From the NCBI RefSeq assembly GCF_900176655.1, contig NZ_LT838844.1:134178-198177 (forward strand): a stretch of 64,000 nt of DNA, given 5' to 3'. Positions within the stretch are counted from its first letter, which is position 1. Every line of letters starts with the position of its first letter. Below the pieces are notes generated by a model. That model had not been told where the DNA came from. It worked only from the letters and a program-made list of their open reading frames with translations, and searched no databases. The DNA is from Collinsella vaginalis. Lineage in GTDB: Bacteria > Actinomycetota > Coriobacteriia > Coriobacteriales > Coriobacteriaceae. The translations under genes and the position numbers were made by a program. Shown piece by piece: positions 28,681 to 38,115 of this stretch.

Positions 28681-29868
28681 ATGAGACCCACTCTGGTGAT
28701 ACCGTCCTATTGGGAGGGCGACGCGCACGATTCGCCCGCGACCGCCTCATACGATCACACCACGAGCCTGAACGCCCCCACCTATGAGCTCGACCGCTGC
28801 CTCGCCTCGCTCGAGCAGGTCCGCGGCATCTCACGCATCATCGTCCTCGTGGTCTGCCCGCTCTCGGTCACTGCGGCCGTCACCCAGCGCGTCGAGCGGA
28901 TCTGCGAGGTCCACCCATCGCTCAAGGTCACCCTGGTCACCAACGACGAGGCCACGCGCATCATGGACCGCGTCTCCCAGCTCGCCCCGCACGCGTCAGG
29001 CGAGGGCGTCTCGCTGCGCGGCTACGGGGCCATCCGCAACATGGGGCTCGCCGTGGCGAGCATCCTCGGGCACGACGCGGTGGTCTTCCTCGACGATGAC
29101 GAGGTGGCCCTCGGTCCGGACTTCATGGAGAAGGCCCTGTTCGGTCTCAACCAGGAGACCCGCCAGCGCCTGCCCATCATCGCGAAGTCGGGGTTCTTCT
29201 ACGACCGCGAGGGCTCACCCCTGGCCGACACGACGAAGGCCGGGATCACGCACCGCTGGTGGACGAAGCGCATCGAGTTCAACCGGTGGATGAAGCGGGC
29301 CCTCGCCGGCACGCGCATCTCGCGCTCCAACCACGTGTGCGGCGGCTGCCTGGCGCTCTCCGCGCGCGCCTCGATGCGGGCTGCCTTCGACCCGTTCATC
29401 ACGCGCGGCGAGGATCTCGACTACCTGTTCAACCTGCGTCTGCTTGGCTATGAGATGTGGTTCGACAACCAGTGGTCCGTGCGTCACCTCCCGCCGCGGT
29501 CGACCGAGCGGTCCGGGCGCTTCCTCCAAGATGTGCACCGTTGGTACTATGAGCGGGCGAAGCTCGCCTTCGCGGCGCGCCTGAAGGAGTACAACCAGGT
29601 CACGCCCGCCTCGCTCATGCCCTACCCGGGTCCGTGGCTCACCGGCCAGCTCGATGAGCGCGTGCGCAAGACCGCCCTGGTGCGCGCCGTGTTCACACAT
29701 GAGCACCGGGAGTACTGGGCCGTCTGGCGCCGTGGCCGCGCGGACGCGGAGCGCTACGCCCGCGAGAACGCGCACCGCTACTTGCAGTTCCAAAGCTTCT
29801 GGCCGAGTATCATGAACGGGCTGTGGGCCGATGCGGAGCTCGCCGCCATGCTTGAGAGGAGAACATGA
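28681..29868 (+). CDS. Glycosyltransferase-like protein (GT-A fold)
   Basis: I chose ATG 28681, with GGGAAGG upstream; the much longer frame that extends left overlaps queT in another frame and is not real. The 395-residue protein begins MRPTLVIPSYWEGDA, followed by CLASLEQVRGISRIIVLVV. It has a DxD-type metal site in VVFLDDDEVAL near residues 134-144, and SNHVCGGCLALSARASMRAAFDPFITRGEDLDYL resembles the acceptor region of family 2 enzymes. No membrane segment is seen, so it is cytoplasmic. It overlaps the sensor kinase gene by four bases (ATGA), so the two are coupled. The product and acceptor are unknown. Confidence 0.78.
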   Translation: MRPTLVIPSYWEGDAHDSPATASYDHTTSLNAPTYELDRCLASLEQVRGISRIIVLVVCPLSVTAAVTQRVERICEVHPSLKVTLVTNDEATRIMDRVSQLAPHASGEGVSLRGYGAIRNMGLAVASILGHDAVVFLDDDEVALGPDFMEKALFGLNQETRQRLPIIAKSGFFYDREGSPLADTTKAGITHRWWTKRIEFNRWMKRALAGTRISRSNHVCGGCLALSARASMRAAFDPFITRGEDLDYLFNLRLLGYEMWFDNQWSVRHLPPRSTERSGRFLQDVHRWYYERAKLAFAARLKEYNQVTPASLMPYPGPWLTGQLDERVRKTALVRAVFTHEHREYWAVWRRGRADAERYARENAHRYLQFQSFWPSIMNGLWADAELAAMLERRT

Positions 29869-31220
29869 GCGATCACACCTGGGATATGCACGACTCAGGG
29901 TCGGAGGGCGCCGAGATCCTGCGGGTCCTGGGCGCGATCTGCCTCGTGTGCGCCATCGGCCTCCTCATCTACCTCACTTACGGCTTCATCGCGAAGGTGG
30001 ACGCCGTCAGCCTGTTCGTGGGCTGCGCGCTCCTGGCGGTCTTCGTCGCCCTCTTCACCTACCTGCTAGTCAGTCCCGACCCGCTGCGGTCGGGCTACAC
30101 CGAGCGCTCGCTCGCCGTCGCGTCCGAGATGCTCGAGGACATCCGCGACGGCCTCACGTACGAGGGCGCCCTCTCCATCTGCCAGCGGCTCCTCTCCGAG
30201 ACCCACGCGATGACGGTGGCCGTGACCGACACCGAGAGCGTGCTCGCCAGCGCCGGCTCCCTCGCGTCCGACTTCCCGCCGGGCTCGCCCATCCACACCC
30301 CGGCGACGCATTACGCGATCGAGCACGGCATCGCCCAGTCCTTCACCCACGGCGTGTACGCGAGCCCGGAGACGGGGCGCACCAGCGAGATCCCCGCGGG
30401 CATCGTGGCGCCGCTGCGCGTGCGCGACACCTCCATCGGCGCCCTCAAGTTCTACTTCCACCACGCCCGCGACGTGGATCGCACGCAGTACGCCCTCGCC
30501 TCGGGGTACGCCGAGCTCATCTCCACGCAGCTCGCGATCCACGAGCTCGAGCGCCAGGACGAGCTCGTGGCCCGCGCCGAGCTCCGCGCCCTCCAGGCCC
30601 AGATCAACCCCCATTTCCTGTTCAACACCTTGAACACCATCGCCGCGCTCACGCGCACCGACCCGCTGCGCGCCCGCGGCCTGCTCCGCGAGTTCGCCAC
30701 CTTCTACCGCTCGACGCTCGACACCTCGGGGTCCCTGATCCCGGTCTCGCGCGAGATCGCGCAGACCAAGCGCTACCTCCTGTTCGAGCGGGCGCGGTTC
30801 GGGGATGATCGGATCATCGATGAGATGGACATCGCCGAGGGCGCCGAGGACGCGCTCGTGCCCGCCTTCGTGATACAGCCCCTGGTGGAGAACGCGGTGC
30901 GGCACGCCATGCGCGACGAGGGCCCCCTGCACATCCGGGTGTCCGTGCAGCTCACCGGCGACGACGTCATCGACATCGAGGTCGTCGACGACGGCGTGGG
31001 CATGGATGCGGGGACGGCCGACCGGCTCTTCGCGCGCACGCTCGGACCCGCCGAGGCCGACCAGTCGCAGAGCGGCGGCGCCGGCATCGCCATGCACAAC
31101 ATCCACGAGCGGATCAAGCGGTTCTACGGCCCGCGTTCCTCGGCCCGCGCGGTCTCGAAGCCCGGCTCCGGCACCACGGTGACGCTCCATCTGGATTTGC
31201 GGGGCAGTATCTTCGCTTAG
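29865..31220 (+). CDS. LytS/YehU-type sensor histidine kinase
   Basis: The 451-residue protein has two N-terminal membrane helices (ILRVLGAICLVCAIGLLIYL and SLFVGCALLAVFVALFTYLL). A GAF-like domain covers residues about 80-225. Then comes the His_kinase module LRALQAQINPHFLFNTLNTIAA with its phosphorylated His, and an HATPase domain with FVIQPLVENAVRHAM and DDGVGMD. The five-helix LytS sensor domain is replaced by two helices, so the signal may be read by the GAF domain. It sits directly before a LytTR response regulator, 72 bases apart, forming a two-component pair. Confidence 0.93.
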   Translation: MSDHTWDMHDSGSEGAEILRVLGAICLVCAIGLLIYLTYGFIAKVDAVSLFVGCALLAVFVALFTYLLVSPDPLRSGYTERSLAVASEMLEDIRDGLTYEGALSICQRLLSETHAMTVAVTDTESVLASAGSLASDFPPGSPIHTPATHYAIEHGIAQSFTHGVYASPETGRTSEIPAGIVAPLRVRDTSIGALKFYFHHARDVDRTQYALASGYAELISTQLAIHELERQDELVARAELRALQAQINPHFLFNTLNTIAALTRTDPLRARGLLREFATFYRSTLDTSGSLIPVSREIAQTKRYLLFERARFGDDRIIDEMDIAEGAEDALVPAFVIQPLVENAVRHAMRDEGPLHIRVSVQLTGDDVIDIEVVDDGVGMDAGTADRLFARTLGPAEADQSQSGGAGIAMHNIHERIKRFYGPRSSARAVSKPGSGTTVTLHLDLRGSIFA

Positions 31221-31292
31221 GGTAAAATAGGGTTGTGTGGAGCAGTCGCCCCTCCCCGTGAGATTCGTAGCCACTTCCGAAGGGATTTCTGT

Positions 31293-32012
31293 ATGCTGCG
31301 TGCGATGATCGTCGATGACGAAGCCCCAGCGCGGTCCGAACTCCGGTATCTGCTTGAGCAGACCGGGGAGATCGGGTCCGTCACAGAGGCGTCGAGCGTG
31401 CGCTCGGCCATCGAGACGCTCATGAACAGCCGCGTCGACGTCGCCTTCCTCGATATCTCGATGCCCGGTGCCTCGGGCATGCAGCTCGCCGAGGCGCTGC
31501 GCAAGCTCAAGACCCCGCCCGCCGTCGTCTTCGTGACGGCCTACAGCGACCACGCCCTCGAGGCCTTCGAGGTGGACGCCGTCGACTATCTCATGAAGCC
31601 CGTCGAGGAGGATCGCCTGGCCCGCGCCATCGAGAAGGTGCTCTCGCGTGTCAAGCCGCTGCCTGAGACCAAGGCCACCTCGGTCGAGCGCATCCCCGTC
31701 GAGAAGGGGGGCCGCAAGGTCCTGATCCCGGTGGAGCAGATCCGCTACATCATGGCCAAGGATGACTACTCCTGCATCTTCACGGACGACGACCGCTTCC
31801 TCTCCACCACCTCGTTGGCCCAGTTCGAGTCCAAGCTGTCCGAGTTCGGGTTTTTTCGGGTGCACCGCCGCTACATCGTGAACCTGGCGAACGTGGAGGA
31901 TGTCGAGACCACTCCGTCTGGGGCCATCCAGCTCGGTATCGCCGACATGGAGGACCGGGTTCCGGTGTCCCGCCGCCGCGTGGTGCCCCTGAAGAAGGCG
32001 TTGAGCCTCTGA
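31293..32012 (+). CDS. LytR/AlgR family (LytTR) response regulator
   Basis: The ATG at 31293 after GAAGGGA gives 239 residues. The receiver domain carries the acidic pair in MIVDDEAPARSE, the phosphorylated Asp in VDVAFLDISMPG and the switch Lys in VDYLMKPVEEDR. The LytTR DNA-binding domain spans residues about 135-235, with IRYIMAKDDYSCIFT and FFRVHRRYIVNLANVEDVE. It would bind direct-repeat sites in target promoters, often of cell-wall or virulence genes. Its partner is the kinase just upstream. The next gene overlaps its stop by one base. Confidence 0.95.
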   Translation: MLRAMIVDDEAPARSELRYLLEQTGEIGSVTEASSVRSAIETLMNSRVDVAFLDISMPGASGMQLAEALRKLKTPPAVVFVTAYSDHALEAFEVDAVDYLMKPVEEDRLARAIEKVLSRVKPLPETKATSVERIPVEKGGRKVLIPVEQIRYIMAKDDYSCIFTDDDRFLSTTSLAQFESKLSEFGFFRVHRRYIVNLANVEDVETTPSGAIQLGIADMEDRVPVSRRRVVPLKKALSL

Positions 32013-32491
32013 TGGCGGGCGCGGCCGATCCAACATCCGGGGCCAAGCGCGTCGACATCATCTCCGACACGCACGGGTACCTCGCGCCGGCGCTCCTCGA
32101 TGCGCTCGAGGGCGCCGACCTCATCATCCACGCCGGCGACATCACCTCCGAGGCGGATTGGGAGCATCTGCGCACGATCGCGCCGATCAAGGCGGTGCTC
32201 GGCAACAACGACCACTATTACGAGTACGGACCCGAGGTCGTCGCCCTGAACCGGTTCTCCTTCGAGGGCCTCGAGTTTGCCGTCGCGCACTACCGGGAGG
32301 ACTTGCCGGTGGGCTCCGTCGACATCGCGGTCTGCGGCCACACGCACCGGGCCCGCATCGTGGAGCTGGGGCGCACGACGGTGATCAACCCCGGTTCGGC
32401 CTCGTACCCACGCGGCATGCGCGGGCCGACGATCGCCCGCCTCCTCGTGGCGGACGGGCGGATCCGCTCGCTCGAGATCATCGACCTGTAA
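32012..32491 (+). CDS. YfcE/MJ0936 family metallophosphodiesterase
   Basis: This 159-residue protein has the calcineurin-like signature in order: VDIISDTHGYL, LIIHAGDIT, VLGNNDHYY, and ICGHTHR-type VAVCGHTHRARIV. All metal ligands are present. Family members hydrolyse phosphodiesters such as bis-pNPP in vitro and their physiological substrate is usually unknown. The ATG overlaps the regulator stop (TGATG), so it is the last gene of the two-component operon. A strong terminator follows. Confidence 0.9.
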   Translation: MAGAADPTSGAKRVDIISDTHGYLAPALLDALEGADLIIHAGDITSEADWEHLRTIAPIKAVLGNNDHYYEYGPEVVALNRFSFEGLEFAVAHYREDLPVGSVDIAVCGHTHRARIVELGRTTVINPGSASYPRGMRGPTIARLLVADGRIRSLEIIDL

Positions 32492-32547
32492 GCGGGCCGT
32501 ATGCCGGACGGGCACGCCGAGCGGTGCCGCCGGGGCGCAAAAAGCAG

Positions 32548-32607
32548 CCCTGCACTGCCAGACTGAACCGCCCATGGGCTCGTTGCGCAGTGCAGGGAGG
32601 GTTTTTT
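32548..32607 (+). terminator. Intrinsic terminator of the two-component operon
   Basis: CCCTGCACTGC (32548-32558) pairs with GCAGTGCAGGG (32587-32597), followed by AGGG and TTTTTT at 32602-32607. Confidence 0.9.
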
Positions 32608-32663
32608 CATATATAGTACCCACAGGGTATGTGAATATCGGATGCCGTACAATCGGAGAACTT

Positions 32664-32774
32664 ATGGGCAGCACAAAACGGTTTATCTCGGCTCTACTTG
32701 CAGCACTGCTTATGGTGCAGATGGCGTTTCCCGCGGCTTCTGCCATGGCAACTGAGCAGGGGGGGGGTATCTAA
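32664..32774 (+). CDS. Signal peptide of the LPXTG adhesin, currently out of frame with its body
   Basis: The ATG at 32664 follows ATCGGAGAACTT and encodes a classical Sec signal: MGSTKRF, hydrophobic ISALLAALLMVQMAFPAA, then SAMATEQ. The frame reads through a run of nine G (32759-32767) as GGG and stops at TAA 32772. The large downstream frame, which lacks any signal or ribosome site of its own, is in phase only if the G run is ten or seven long. I therefore read this as the 5' end of the adhesin gene in an OFF state, or a sequencing or assembly slip. Confidence 0.75.
   Translation: MGSTKRFISALLAALLMVQMAFPAASAMATEQGGGI
32759..32767 (+). repeat. Poly-G tract (9 G), candidate phase-variation switch
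   Basis: Nine consecutive G lie between the signal peptide and the mature part of the adhesin gene. Changing the run to ten or seven fuses MGSTKRF...ATEQ to the downstream frame as ATEQGGGYLSSPAPMEQPA. Homopolymer runs of this length are classical slippage switches. Confidence 0.85.
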
Positions 32775-32788
32775 GTTCCCCTGCTCCT

Positions 32789-35700
32789 ATGGAGCAGCCA
32801 GCGGATGACGCTGGCGATTCCGCCTCCGCACCAGCGTCTGAGACAGACGAGGCATCGCCCGAGTCTGCGACAGATGAGGCAACGTCCGATACGGTCCCGT
32901 CGCAACCCGCTGAATCCGACGCTCATGTTCTAGCCGCCGCAGCAGAAGATCGCGCTGCCACCCCGGCGAACCAGCCCGTCATAGAGGCGAGCCTGGTGTC
33001 CACAGATGGCAAAACCAACTACGGATCGTTGAGCGATCCCAAGACCCTCATCTCCCTTCCGAAGGGCCAGCAATTCAAGCTGCGCCTCCATGCGGTGTTC
33101 CCCTCCGCGTCCGATAAGTCCATCGACGTGGCCTTGCCCTACGGCATGGATTGGAACGACTCGAGCTTCAAATTCGATACGACGGCGGGCTGGTACGGAG
33201 AGCTTCAGAAAGACGGCATCATCATACCGAGCAAGCAGACCGAGGATTCCAAGAAGCCCGTTTCGGTGTACAACTGGAAATCCGCAGGCACGCTCACGAT
33301 GAAGTTCCAGGACACCACCCAGGAAGTCACCTTCGACGTGCCCATGGGCCTTCAGACCTACGATACGGGCCTTGCATCCATCTCCGATGCCATCACCGTC
33401 ACCCAGAACTACACCAAGGAGGGCGATGCTCCGACCGCATCCCGACTCGGCACCGATATCGAGGTTACCAAGCGGCCCGAGCTTACCAAAATCGGCTTCT
33501 GGGGGAATTACTCCGAGCTCTTGAACAAAAACGGCAATATCGAAGTGGGTTTGGATGACGCTCGGGGCACCGGCCACAATGTGTCCTGGATGGCCAACCT
33601 GGACGACGGCTGGGGCGTAAGGCGCGTGCTCGAAGACTACTTCTATGCGATGCTCGTCCCGGAGAAGGCGGAGTATCTCGGTCGTAATGCCCCCGATGAG
33701 TACGGGGGCGTACAAGAGAAAGATCTCAAGATTCTGAGCCCGGGCGAGAAGTTCACCATGAGCACCGGCGCCGAATATACCGTTCCTGCCGGCAAGAAAC
33801 TCTACGTGTGGGAGCGCAAAGAGAACATCACCACTGCGGTCATCGCCGATCAATACGAATTCAACCCCATGTGGCGCTTCCCCAAAGAGGACTTCCCCGT
33901 AGGGAGCATCGCGGAGATCAGCCAGTTCGATGTAGGGGTGAAGTACTACGATCCGACGGGCCAGAGTGCCTACCTGCCCTACGACGCAAGCCGTCTTAAG
34001 ACGATGAAGTACGAGATCGTCGAACCCAAGGAAGATGTGTATGCAAACAGCACGCTCGTCGCTAAGGATACCAATCTAGAGCGGTGGGAAGGCTATATCG
34101 CCGATAACGAGGTATACCTGGGAGCTCCTGGCTTCGAGCACACGCAAGAGCGCACCCTCGGTTACTTCACGGTTGGAAACCGCGGCTCGGGAAATAGCCG
34201 GAACAAGACCATCATCATCGATTACGACGTCAACGACACCAAGATCGCCGGCGTGACAGCACAGGCGCTCCCGCTCATCTCACGCCAGAAGAAGGATGGC
34301 ACCCCTGCCACCCAGGTGAGCGATTTCAAGGTCACCCTCTGGAACAGCAAAACCGACGAGACCACGGACTATACGATCGACGCCTCGAAGCTCAAACAGC
34401 GTTTCCGCGTGGAAGACGTATTGGGCAAGCACGTCGAGGGTATGTATATCAAGCATATCGAATACAAGATCGACACCATCCCTTCTAAAACTGCGCTGAC
34501 TGCTTGGGACAGGGGTCTGGCCGGCGAAGAAACCGAATTTGAGGACAGCTCCCTGTATTTCTTCGGCAACGTCCTTACCAACGACGTGCGTGAAAAGGGT
34601 CGCTGGGGAGACGATCCCTCCCTGTTCAAGACCGTCATCCGTATCGAGAACACGGGTGCGGAAGAGCCGGATTGGGCGTATCGCAATCAATACAAGTGGG
34701 ACTTCGGCGACGGCAGGGGTGAAGTTGTGTTCCAATATCCCAGCCGCTCGGCGGATCATGTGACCATCGGCCACACCTTCACCGCATTCACGGGCAAGAG
34801 CTTCATCCAGGGTCATGGCCCGACGACCGCTTTCCATGACGGAACGGCGTATCCGCTGAATTTCGTGGTGGGCGATACGGTTCGCGACAAGGGCTTCGAT
34901 TACTTCACGCCGACCTGGGACGGCAGCGCGAGGGGCATCGAGACGTTCAAGGTTATTTACTACATCAGCCCCTTGGGCGATGACCTGAGCTTCAATATGA
35001 CCTATCGTTCCGTCGGCTCCAAGGATGCGTGGTTGCAAAAGAGCGCCGATCCGAACAACATGAGCCTCAAGCAGCCCGACGTGTCGGAGGTGCCGGCATC
35101 AGACGCCCTGAAGGCGGTCTATCCCAAGGCGAAAGTTTATAAGCTCGATTTCTCCAAGCTCACGTCCGACCAAGACATATACGATACGCGCGCCTACGGT
35201 CCGTCGGTGTACTGGAAAGAGTCTGCCGAGGCGATCCCCTACGCCATCAACGCGGGGTACTGGGCGTATACCGCTGACTGCGCGTTGCATGTAAGCTTCG
35301 CCTCCGATCCGTCGAAGGACGTGCCGGGCGAGTACACCGAGCTTATGTGGTTCGAATACGACACCGATACCGACGAAGATCTCGTCTATGGTTCGGGCAT
35401 GGCCAAAGACAAGTGGGATCTGAACGGCAACGGCAGCACGGAAGACATGCTCGGCCGGCCCATGGGAAGGTGGGTCGTCAACGCCCCGACCGATCTGGTC
35501 GTGCGGTCTGCCGCCAAGATGGCGACGCAGCCCGATACGTCGTATGTCACCTACGACGGCATGTCCAAGACCTTGATCGGCGCCAACAGCACCGTCGACT
35601 ATCGTTTGGTCGCGAACAACCCCACGCCGTCGGACGCCAACGGCCTGATGATATACTGGCCGGTGCCGAAAAAAGACCAGAACTGGGGCAAGGCGCTCCA

Positions 35701-37834
35701 GCCCAACGGCGCCTTCCAGTTCGACCTGTTCCTCAACGGCGGGATCCAGAGCGAGCTGCCCGAGGGCTATACCGTCTCCTATGCGAGGAACGTGAAGCCG
35801 ACTTCGCAGGCGCTTGATTGGGATAGTTTCGCGTGGACCGAGGAGAGCGATACGGCTTCTTGGACGCAAGAAGACTGGGACGCCGTCAATTTCGTCCGCA
35901 TCTCTTCTCCTGAGGACCGCGCCTTCAAAGCCGGTGAGAGCCAAGAGTTCAAGTTCAATTTGACCCTTCGCGACGTTGCCCCAGAGGATTTCAAGAAGAA
36001 CCTCATCGACGTCTTCACTCCAGCCTATCTGCGTGACCTCGGCTCAGGCAAGGGCTACCGGTACGGCCAGCCCGTGGCGATGACCCCCACCCCTGGCATG
36101 CTCAAGGGCGTCGCCTGGATCGATGCGGATTTCGACGGCACGATGGACGAGGACGAGAAATCCCACGTCGTGCCTGGCTTGGAGCTCGAGCTGTACGATT
36201 CAGCCGGCAAGCTGGTGAACACCGCCGTCACGGACGAGACGGGAACCTATGAGTTCAAGGGTCTCAAGGACTGGCCCTCGACGGCATCTGGTGAGCTCGA
36301 GGCCTTTACCGTCAAGGTGAAAAACCCCACCGACCCTCAGTCTGCGGAGGCCGGCACCTTCGTGCGCTTCTCGCCCACCAAGGGCGACATGGTCATGACC
36401 GCTTCCGACGACCAGACTTCGGCCAGCGTGGAAGGGGTAGCCATAGATAATCCGAAGGCGCTGGCCCTCAACATCGGGCTCACGCGGGTTACCAAGGTTG
36501 ACGTGCAGAAGACCTGGGTCGAGGGCAAGAACGCGGACGGCACGGATGGTGCCGGGATTGCCCACGATCCGGTCGAGGTGGCGCTTCTCATGGATGACGC
36601 CGATGGCGAGAAGGTGGCCGCTCAAGACATCGATGGCAAGGCGGTTCCCGCAGCCAGCCTGTCGAATGAAAACGACGGCTCCTGGAAAGCCTCCTTCACC
36701 AATTTGCTGGTGAGCAATCCTGCCACCAATGCCGCTGCCGCGTACACGGTTAAGGAAGCATCTGTCCCTGAGGGGTACGTTGCTTCGTATGCATACGAGA
36801 CCAAGGAATCCAAGGATGCGCGCACGGGTGATACGCTGAGCTATACCGTGGCAACCGTTACGAACACGCGCATCCACGGCAGCATCGAGGTTTCCAAGAC
36901 GGACAAGGCGGATGCCAAGAAACTTCTGCCAAACACCAGCTTTGAGCTCAGGAAAGACGGTGTCAAGGTGCGCGGGGGCACTACTGACGAGAAGGGCGTG
37001 CTCACCTTTAGCGATATTCCGTATGGCACCTACGAGGTGGTGGAGACCGCCGCGCCCGAGGGCTATGTGCTCGTTTCAACGCCGCATGCCGTAAAGATCG
37101 AGACCCAGGATCAGGTTGTTAAGCTCGCCGTTGATAACGCGCAGGTCAAGGGCACGGTTGTGGTGACCAAGACCGATGCTGAGGACGGGGATAAGCCGCT
37201 TTCCGGTGCGAAGTTCGAGCTGCGTCGGGGCGATAAGGCTGTGGACACCCAGACCACGGGAGACGACGGCATGGCTACGTTCGAGGACGTGCTGTACGGC
37301 TCCTACACGGTGGTGGAGACCGAGGCCCCCGAGGGGTACGTGCTGGATAAAACGGCGCATGAGGCAAAGGTCGACACCCAAGACCAGGTGGTCAAGCTCG
37401 CCGTGGCCGACGCCAAGATCAAGGGAGCCATTCTCGTTTCTAAGGTCGATGCTCAAAACCAGAGCAAGAAGCTCCCCGGTGCCACCTTCGAGCTGCGCCA
37501 GGACGACAAGGTCATCGAGAAGGCCACCACGGGAGCCGACGGAACCTTGACCTTTGAGCATGTTCTCTACGGCTCCTACACGCTGGTGGAGACGAAGGCC
37601 CCCGAGGGCTACGAGCTTGATCAGAAGCCCCTTGCCGTCAAGGTTGTCGAAGACGGTGCACTGCTCACGTTTGAGGTGAAAAACACGGCTCTGCCAGCCA
37701 AACCGACACCGGTGGAGCGCGAGCTTCCCAAGACCGGCGATTCGGCTGCTCAGGCTGCTCCCGCGCTCTTCGTCGGCGTGGCGCTCAGCTCCCTCGCCCT
37801 GGCTCTTCATAGGAAGAGGAACCAGGTGAGGTAA
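32789..37834 (+). CDS. LPXTG cell-wall-anchored surface protein with SdrD-B, Cna-B and three SpaA-type repeats
   Basis: The 1681-residue frame starts at an internal ATG with no ribosome site; the real start is probably 32664 (see the poly-G entry). An acidic Ser/Ala/Glu/Asp-rich linker (1-60) leads into about 1040 residues of adhesin-like beta structure that I cannot assign. A SdrD-B-type domain (GMLKGVAWIDADFDGTMDED) begins near 1103. A Cna-B domain (VDVQKTWVEG) lies near 1234-1360. Three SpaA-type domains, each with a VSKTD or VTKTD lysine and a VVETxAPEGY glutamate for isopeptide bonds, span about 1363-1634. The sorting signal ELPKTGD near 1645, a hydrophobic stretch and RKRNQVR end the protein. 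Base composition is clearly less GC-rich than the neighbours, suggesting transfer. No sortase gene is in the window. Confidence 0.9.
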   Translation: MEQPADDAGDSASAPASETDEASPESATDEATSDTVPSQPAESDAHVLAAAAEDRAATPANQPVIEASLVSTDGKTNYGSLSDPKTLISLPKGQQFKLRLHAVFPSASDKSIDVALPYGMDWNDSSFKFDTTAGWYGELQKDGIIIPSKQTEDSKKPVSVYNWKSAGTLTMKFQDTTQEVTFDVPMGLQTYDTGLASISDAITVTQNYTKEGDAPTASRLGTDIEVTKRPELTKIGFWGNYSELLNKNGNIEVGLDDARGTGHNVSWMANLDDGWGVRRVLEDYFYAMLVPEKAEYLGRNAPDEYGGVQEKDLKILSPGEKFTMSTGAEYTVPAGKKLYVWERKENITTAVIADQYEFNPMWRFPKEDFPVGSIAEISQFDVGVKYYDPTGQSAYLPYDASRLKTMKYEIVEPKEDVYANSTLVAKDTNLERWEGYIADNEVYLGAPGFEHTQERTLGYFTVGNRGSGNSRNKTIIIDYDVNDTKIAGVTAQALPLISRQKKDGTPATQVSDFKVTLWNSKTDETTDYTIDASKLKQRFRVEDVLGKHVEGMYIKHIEYKIDTIPSKTALTAWDRGLAGEETEFEDSSLYFFGNVLTNDVREKGRWGDDPSLFKTVIRIENTGAEEPDWAYRNQYKWDFGDGRGEVVFQYPSRSADHVTIGHTFTAFTGKSFIQGHGPTTAFHDGTAYPLNFVVGDTVRDKGFDYFTPTWDGSARGIETFKVIYYISPLGDDLSFNMTYRSVGSKDAWLQKSADPNNMSLKQPDVSEVPASDALKAVYPKAKVYKLDFSKLTSDQDIYDTRAYGPSVYWKESAEAIPYAINAGYWAYTADCALHVSFASDPSKDVPGEYTELMWFEYDTDTDEDLVYGSGMAKDKWDLNGNGSTEDMLGRPMGRWVVNAPTDLVVRSAAKMATQPDTSYVTYDGMSKTLIGANSTVDYRLVANNPTPSDANGLMIYWPVPKKDQNWGKALQPNGAFQFDLFLNGGIQSELPEGYTVSYARNVKPTSQALDWDSFAWTEESDTASWTQEDWDAVNFVRISSPEDRAFKAGESQEFKFNLTLRDVAPEDFKKNLIDVFTPAYLRDLGSGKGYRYGQPVAMTPTPGMLKGVAWIDADFDGTMDEDEKSHVVPGLELELYDSAGKLVNTAVTDETGTYEFKGLKDWPSTASGELEAFTVKVKNPTDPQSAEAGTFVRFSPTKGDMVMTASDDQTSASVEGVAIDNPKALALNIGLTRVTKVDVQKTWVEGKNADGTDGAGIAHDPVEVALLMDDADGEKVAAQDIDGKAVPAASLSNENDGSWKASFTNLLVSNPATNAAAAYTVKEASVPEGYVASYAYETKESKDARTGDTLSYTVATVTNTRIHGSIEVSKTDKADAKKLLPNTSFELRKDGVKVRGGTTDEKGVLTFSDIPYGTYEVVETAAPEGYVLVSTPHAVKIETQDQVVKLAVDNAQVKGTVVVTKTDAEDGDKPLSGAKFELRRGDKAVDTQTTGDDGMATFEDVLYGSYTVVETEAPEGYVLDKTAHEAKVDTQDQVVKLAVADAKIKGAILVSKVDAQNQSKKLPGATFELRQDDKVIEKATTGADGTLTFEHVLYGSYTLVETKAPEGYELDQKPLAVKVVEDGALLTFEVKNTALPAKPTPVERELPKTGDSAAQAAPALFVGVALSSLALALHRKRNQVR

Positions 37835-37859
37835 GCGCAGCGGGCATATGCTGAGATGT

Positions 37860-37897
37860 GACGAGCCGTCGGAGTCGCATCCGACGGCTCGTCTTTT
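37860..37897 (+). terminator. Intrinsic terminator of the adhesin gene
   Basis: GACGAGCCGTCGGA (37860-37873) pairs with TCCGACGGCTCGTC (37880-37893), followed by TTTT. Confidence 0.92.
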
Positions 37898-38115
37898 GAT
37901 CCGTACGCGTTTGTATGGCCAGAGGGGGCCGTGATCCCCCTCCAGACGCCTTGGCCGCCGCCTGCACGCCTCGCGCACGCGCATACGGCGACGCAGCGGC
38001 TCCGCCCGCCCATGGTTCGGCTATACTCGGAAACGCATGCAAAGAAGTTGAACGTGTAGGTCTGTAGTTGTCCAGAGCTGGGCATACGTTGTCATTTCCG
38101 TATAAGGAGGCACAC

